In this document: positions 6,534 to 7,674 of the stretch, one piece after another
Position numbering within the stretch: the stretch's first letter is position 1
Layout: each line of letters opens with the position of its first letter
Origin: Bacillota bacterium
GTDB taxonomy: Bacteria; Bacillota; Bacilli; Alicyclobacillales; Alicyclobacillaceae
DNA: 7,674 nt
NCBI GenBank assembly: GCA_021820805.1
Contig: JAKADF010000147.1
Location: 1-7,674, forward strand
Direction: 5' to 3'
Program-made: the position numbers and the translations under genes
Notes under the pieces: generated by a model
Databases searched by the model: none
What the model saw: only the letters and a program-made list of their open reading frames with translations
What the model was told of the DNA's origin: nothing

Positions 6534-6562
6534 ATTGTGGTATCAATCACGCGCTGTGTCAA
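6534..6562 (-). promoter_or_regulatory. Candidate sigma-A promoter of the glycosyltransferase gene
   Basis: On the minus strand a perfect -35 TTGACA (6562-6557) is followed after 17 bases by CACAAT (6539-6534), which has four of six -10 consensus bases. Transcription would begin near 6527 and give a leader of about 78 bases that contains the AGGTTT/AAACCT repeat. It faces away from the dedA promoter in the same 241-base intergenic region. Confidence 0.5.
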
Positions 6563-6623
6563 CGGAGAGATTTGTCATTACATGGCCATTTATGTCAGCC
6601 ATCCATAACTATCCCTCAACCAG

Positions 6624-6652
6624 TTCACATTGTAAAGTCAATCGTGTACCAT
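6624..6652 (+). promoter_or_regulatory. Candidate sigma-A promoter of the dedA gene
   Basis: TTCACA (6624-6629, five of six -35 bases) and TACCAT (6647-6652, four of six -10 bases) are separated by 17 bases. The predicted start near 6659 leaves a leader of about 30 bases with the ribosome binding site at 6678-6684. The -10 element is the left half of an inverted repeat, so a repressor bound there would block the promoter. Confidence 0.45.
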
Positions 6653-6664
6653 AAAAATGGTACA
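6645..6664. repeat. Operator-like inverted repeat on the dedA promoter
   Basis: Arms TGTACCAT (6645-6652) and ATGGTACA (6657-6664) are exact reverse complements with AAAA between them. The left arm includes the candidate -10 hexamer and the right arm covers the expected transcription start. The size and symmetry fit a binding site for a dimeric helix-turn-helix repressor. There is no candidate regulator gene in the window. Confidence 0.5.
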
Positions 6665-6690
6665 TGCTCAATTTGATAAGGAGGATTTCT

Positions 6691-7281
6691 TTGTCTGCCC
6701 ACTTGAATTTACTTATTGAACACTACGGAAATGCAGCCGTTTTTCTGCTTATGACACTCGAAAGTGCTTGCATACCAATTCCATCCGAAGCTGTTGTCCC
6801 ATATGCCGGCTATTTAGCTTATTTAGGCGAAATGAGCTTTTGGGAAATTGTTGTTATTTCTACTTTGGCAAACTTGTTCGGTGGAACAATCGCCTATGTC
6901 GTAGGTCGCTTCGGTGGCAGAGCACTCATTCTGCATTATGGAAAATACATATTGCTAAGTCAAAAACACCTTGTTCGGGCTGAGAATTGGTTTGAAAAAC
7001 GAGGTGAAGTCACCATTCTGATTGGGCGAATTTTCCCAGCAATCCGAACAGTAATTTCCCTTCCAGCAGGAATCGCAAAAATGCAATTTGGAAAGTTTCT
7101 CGTGTTTTCTGCAATCGGCTCGCTCATATGGAATTTTGCACTTGCTTATTTAGGACTGCAACTCGCCAGCCATTGGGATACCATTAGTGAAACAATGAAA
7201 CCTTTTACATACGTTGGCGCACTGATACTCCTTTTTGCCGTACTCTGGTTCTGGTTCGGCCGGAAGAAAAGGTTATCGTAA
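6691..7281 (+). CDS. DedA family membrane protein
   Basis: This 196-aa polytopic membrane protein is of the DedA (SNARE-associated/VTT) family. Some members in Bacillota recycle undecaprenyl phosphate across the membrane (UptA), and others affect membrane potential and drug resistance. Landmarks are LESACIPIPSE (23-33, with the conserved E24 and P-x-PSE), GGTIAYVVGRFGGR (64-77), and ILIGRIFPAIRTVISLPAGIAKM (109-131), which carries the family arginines R113 and R119. A hydrophobic segment lies at about 137-158, with a final helix at about 172-190 and a basic tail RKKRLS. The start is TTG at 6691, because AAGGAGG (6678-6684) lies 6 bases before it; the upstream ATG at 6664 would place that ribosome binding site inside the gene. 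Its length is typical of the family. The end overlaps the convergent HD gene by 9 bases. The substrate of this member cannot be read from the sequence. Confidence 0.93.
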   Translation: MSAHLNLLIEHYGNAAVFLLMTLESACIPIPSEAVVPYAGYLAYLGEMSFWEIVVISTLANLFGGTIAYVVGRFGGRALILHYGKYILLSQKHLVRAENWFEKRGEVTILIGRIFPAIRTVISLPAGIAKMQFGKFLVFSAIGSLIWNFALAYLGLQLASHWDTISETMKPFTYVGALILLFAVLWFWFGRKKRLS

Positions 7282-7674
7282 ATTTGATATCGGGGACATT
7301 TTGCCCTTGGAGATAATAGACTCTATTCTTCCACCTGCTTGAAGATCTGCATCAAGTAACTCCTTGGGCAAAAAAAGCCGATATTCCTCATCTGGCACCA
7401 GTTCCCGTACGAGCCGTGACTCCCTGCTTAGTTCCATAAGCTCACCGCTTGGTTTGCACAAGGTAATTCCTACTCCAAGATAGACGTACCCAGAAATTGA
7501 GGATGCTCGACCTGCAACATAGTAATTAGGGTCGTAACCATTGGCCCTTGCAGCGGTGCGTATTGAAGCCCATTCCTCCATTGACGGTTCTGAACGGACA
7601 ATTGGTATAAATAGTTTCCTGTTTATAAACCGGCTTGATAAATCATTCAAAACTGCATCATTCGAGCTTGTCCA
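7273..7674 (-). CDS. C-terminal part of an HD-domain phosphohydrolase-like protein (COG1078 type), cut by window edge
   Basis: The visible 133 codons run to the right edge without a stop. A TTG at 7650 is in frame but has no ribosome binding site, so the start and the HD catalytic domain lie outside. The visible part opens with LNDLSSRFINRKLFIPI, which resembles the segment after the HD domain in COG1078 proteins such as B. subtilis YwfO. It continues with GYDPNYYVAGRASSISGY, an ITLCKPSGELMELSRESRLV stretch and YRLFLPKELLDAD, matching the conserved C-terminal pattern of that family from memory. Full members are about 400-450 aa and are related to dNTP triphosphohydrolases. No catalytic residue is visible here, so activity cannot be judged. 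The last codons overlap the end of the dedA gene tail to tail. Confidence 0.7.
   Translation of the reverse strand, partial: WTSSNDAVLNDLSSRFINRKLFIPIVRSEPSMEEWASIRTAARANGYDPNYYVAGRASSISGYVYLGVGITLCKPSGELMELSRESRLVRELVPDEEYRLFLPKELLDADLQAGGRIESIISKGKMSPISNLR

Overview
The window carries nine protein-coding genes, two of them cut by the window edges, and reads as an ordinary chromosomal stretch of a member of the Bacilli (Bacillota). The base composition is slightly AT-rich. Most starts are preceded by strong GGAGG-type ribosome binding sites, and one start is TTG. Several genes resemble small conserved families known from Bacillus subtilis (YutE, YuiD, YunC, 3D-domain cell-wall proteins). A two-subunit 2-oxoacid:ferredoxin oxidoreductase is also present; B. 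subtilis lacks it but a number of other Bacilli have it. The genus cannot be fixed from the sequence alone.

Layout: (1) 2-574 (+) is the C-terminal part of a secreted-type 3D-domain (putative muralytic) protein. (2) 612-1043 (-) is a YutE/HepT-like DUF86 protein with a degenerate RNase motif and no MntA partner. (3) 1201-3797 (+) is korA-korB, overlapping by 13 bases, behind a good sigma-A-type promoter at 1117-1145. (4) 3812-3842 is a perfect inverted repeat, followed by a small unknown gene at 3862-4152 (+), probably in the kor transcript. (5) 4161-4655 (-) is a YuiD-like divergent PAP2 (DUF212) membrane protein, converging on the unknown gene with 8 bases between stops. (6) 4814-5128 (+) is a YunC/DUF1805 protein. 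(7) A GC-rich hairpin at 5138-5155 separates it from a convergent membrane-bound family 2 glycosyltransferase at 5202-6449 (-). (8) A 241-base divergent intergenic region (6450-6690) holds candidate promoters for the glycosyltransferase and for the DedA gene, plus two short inverted repeats. (9) 6691-7281 (+) is a DedA membrane protein, overlapping by 9 bases the end of a COG1078-like HD-domain protein that runs off the right edge (7273-7674, -).

The genes do not form one pathway. The kor pair is a metabolic unit: oxidative decarboxylation of a 2-oxoacid to an acyl-CoA with reduction of ferredoxin. The 3D protein, YuiD-like protein, glycosyltransferase and DedA protein all fit envelope or lipid-carrier metabolism, but each is separately transcribed and joint function is not shown. 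I found no CRISPR array, insertion sequence, prophage, tRNA or rRNA. I see no convincing new defence or signalling system. The points most worth a second look are the palindrome between korB and the small unknown gene, that gene itself, the HepT-like protein with its motif lost, and the operator-like repeat on the dedA promoter.
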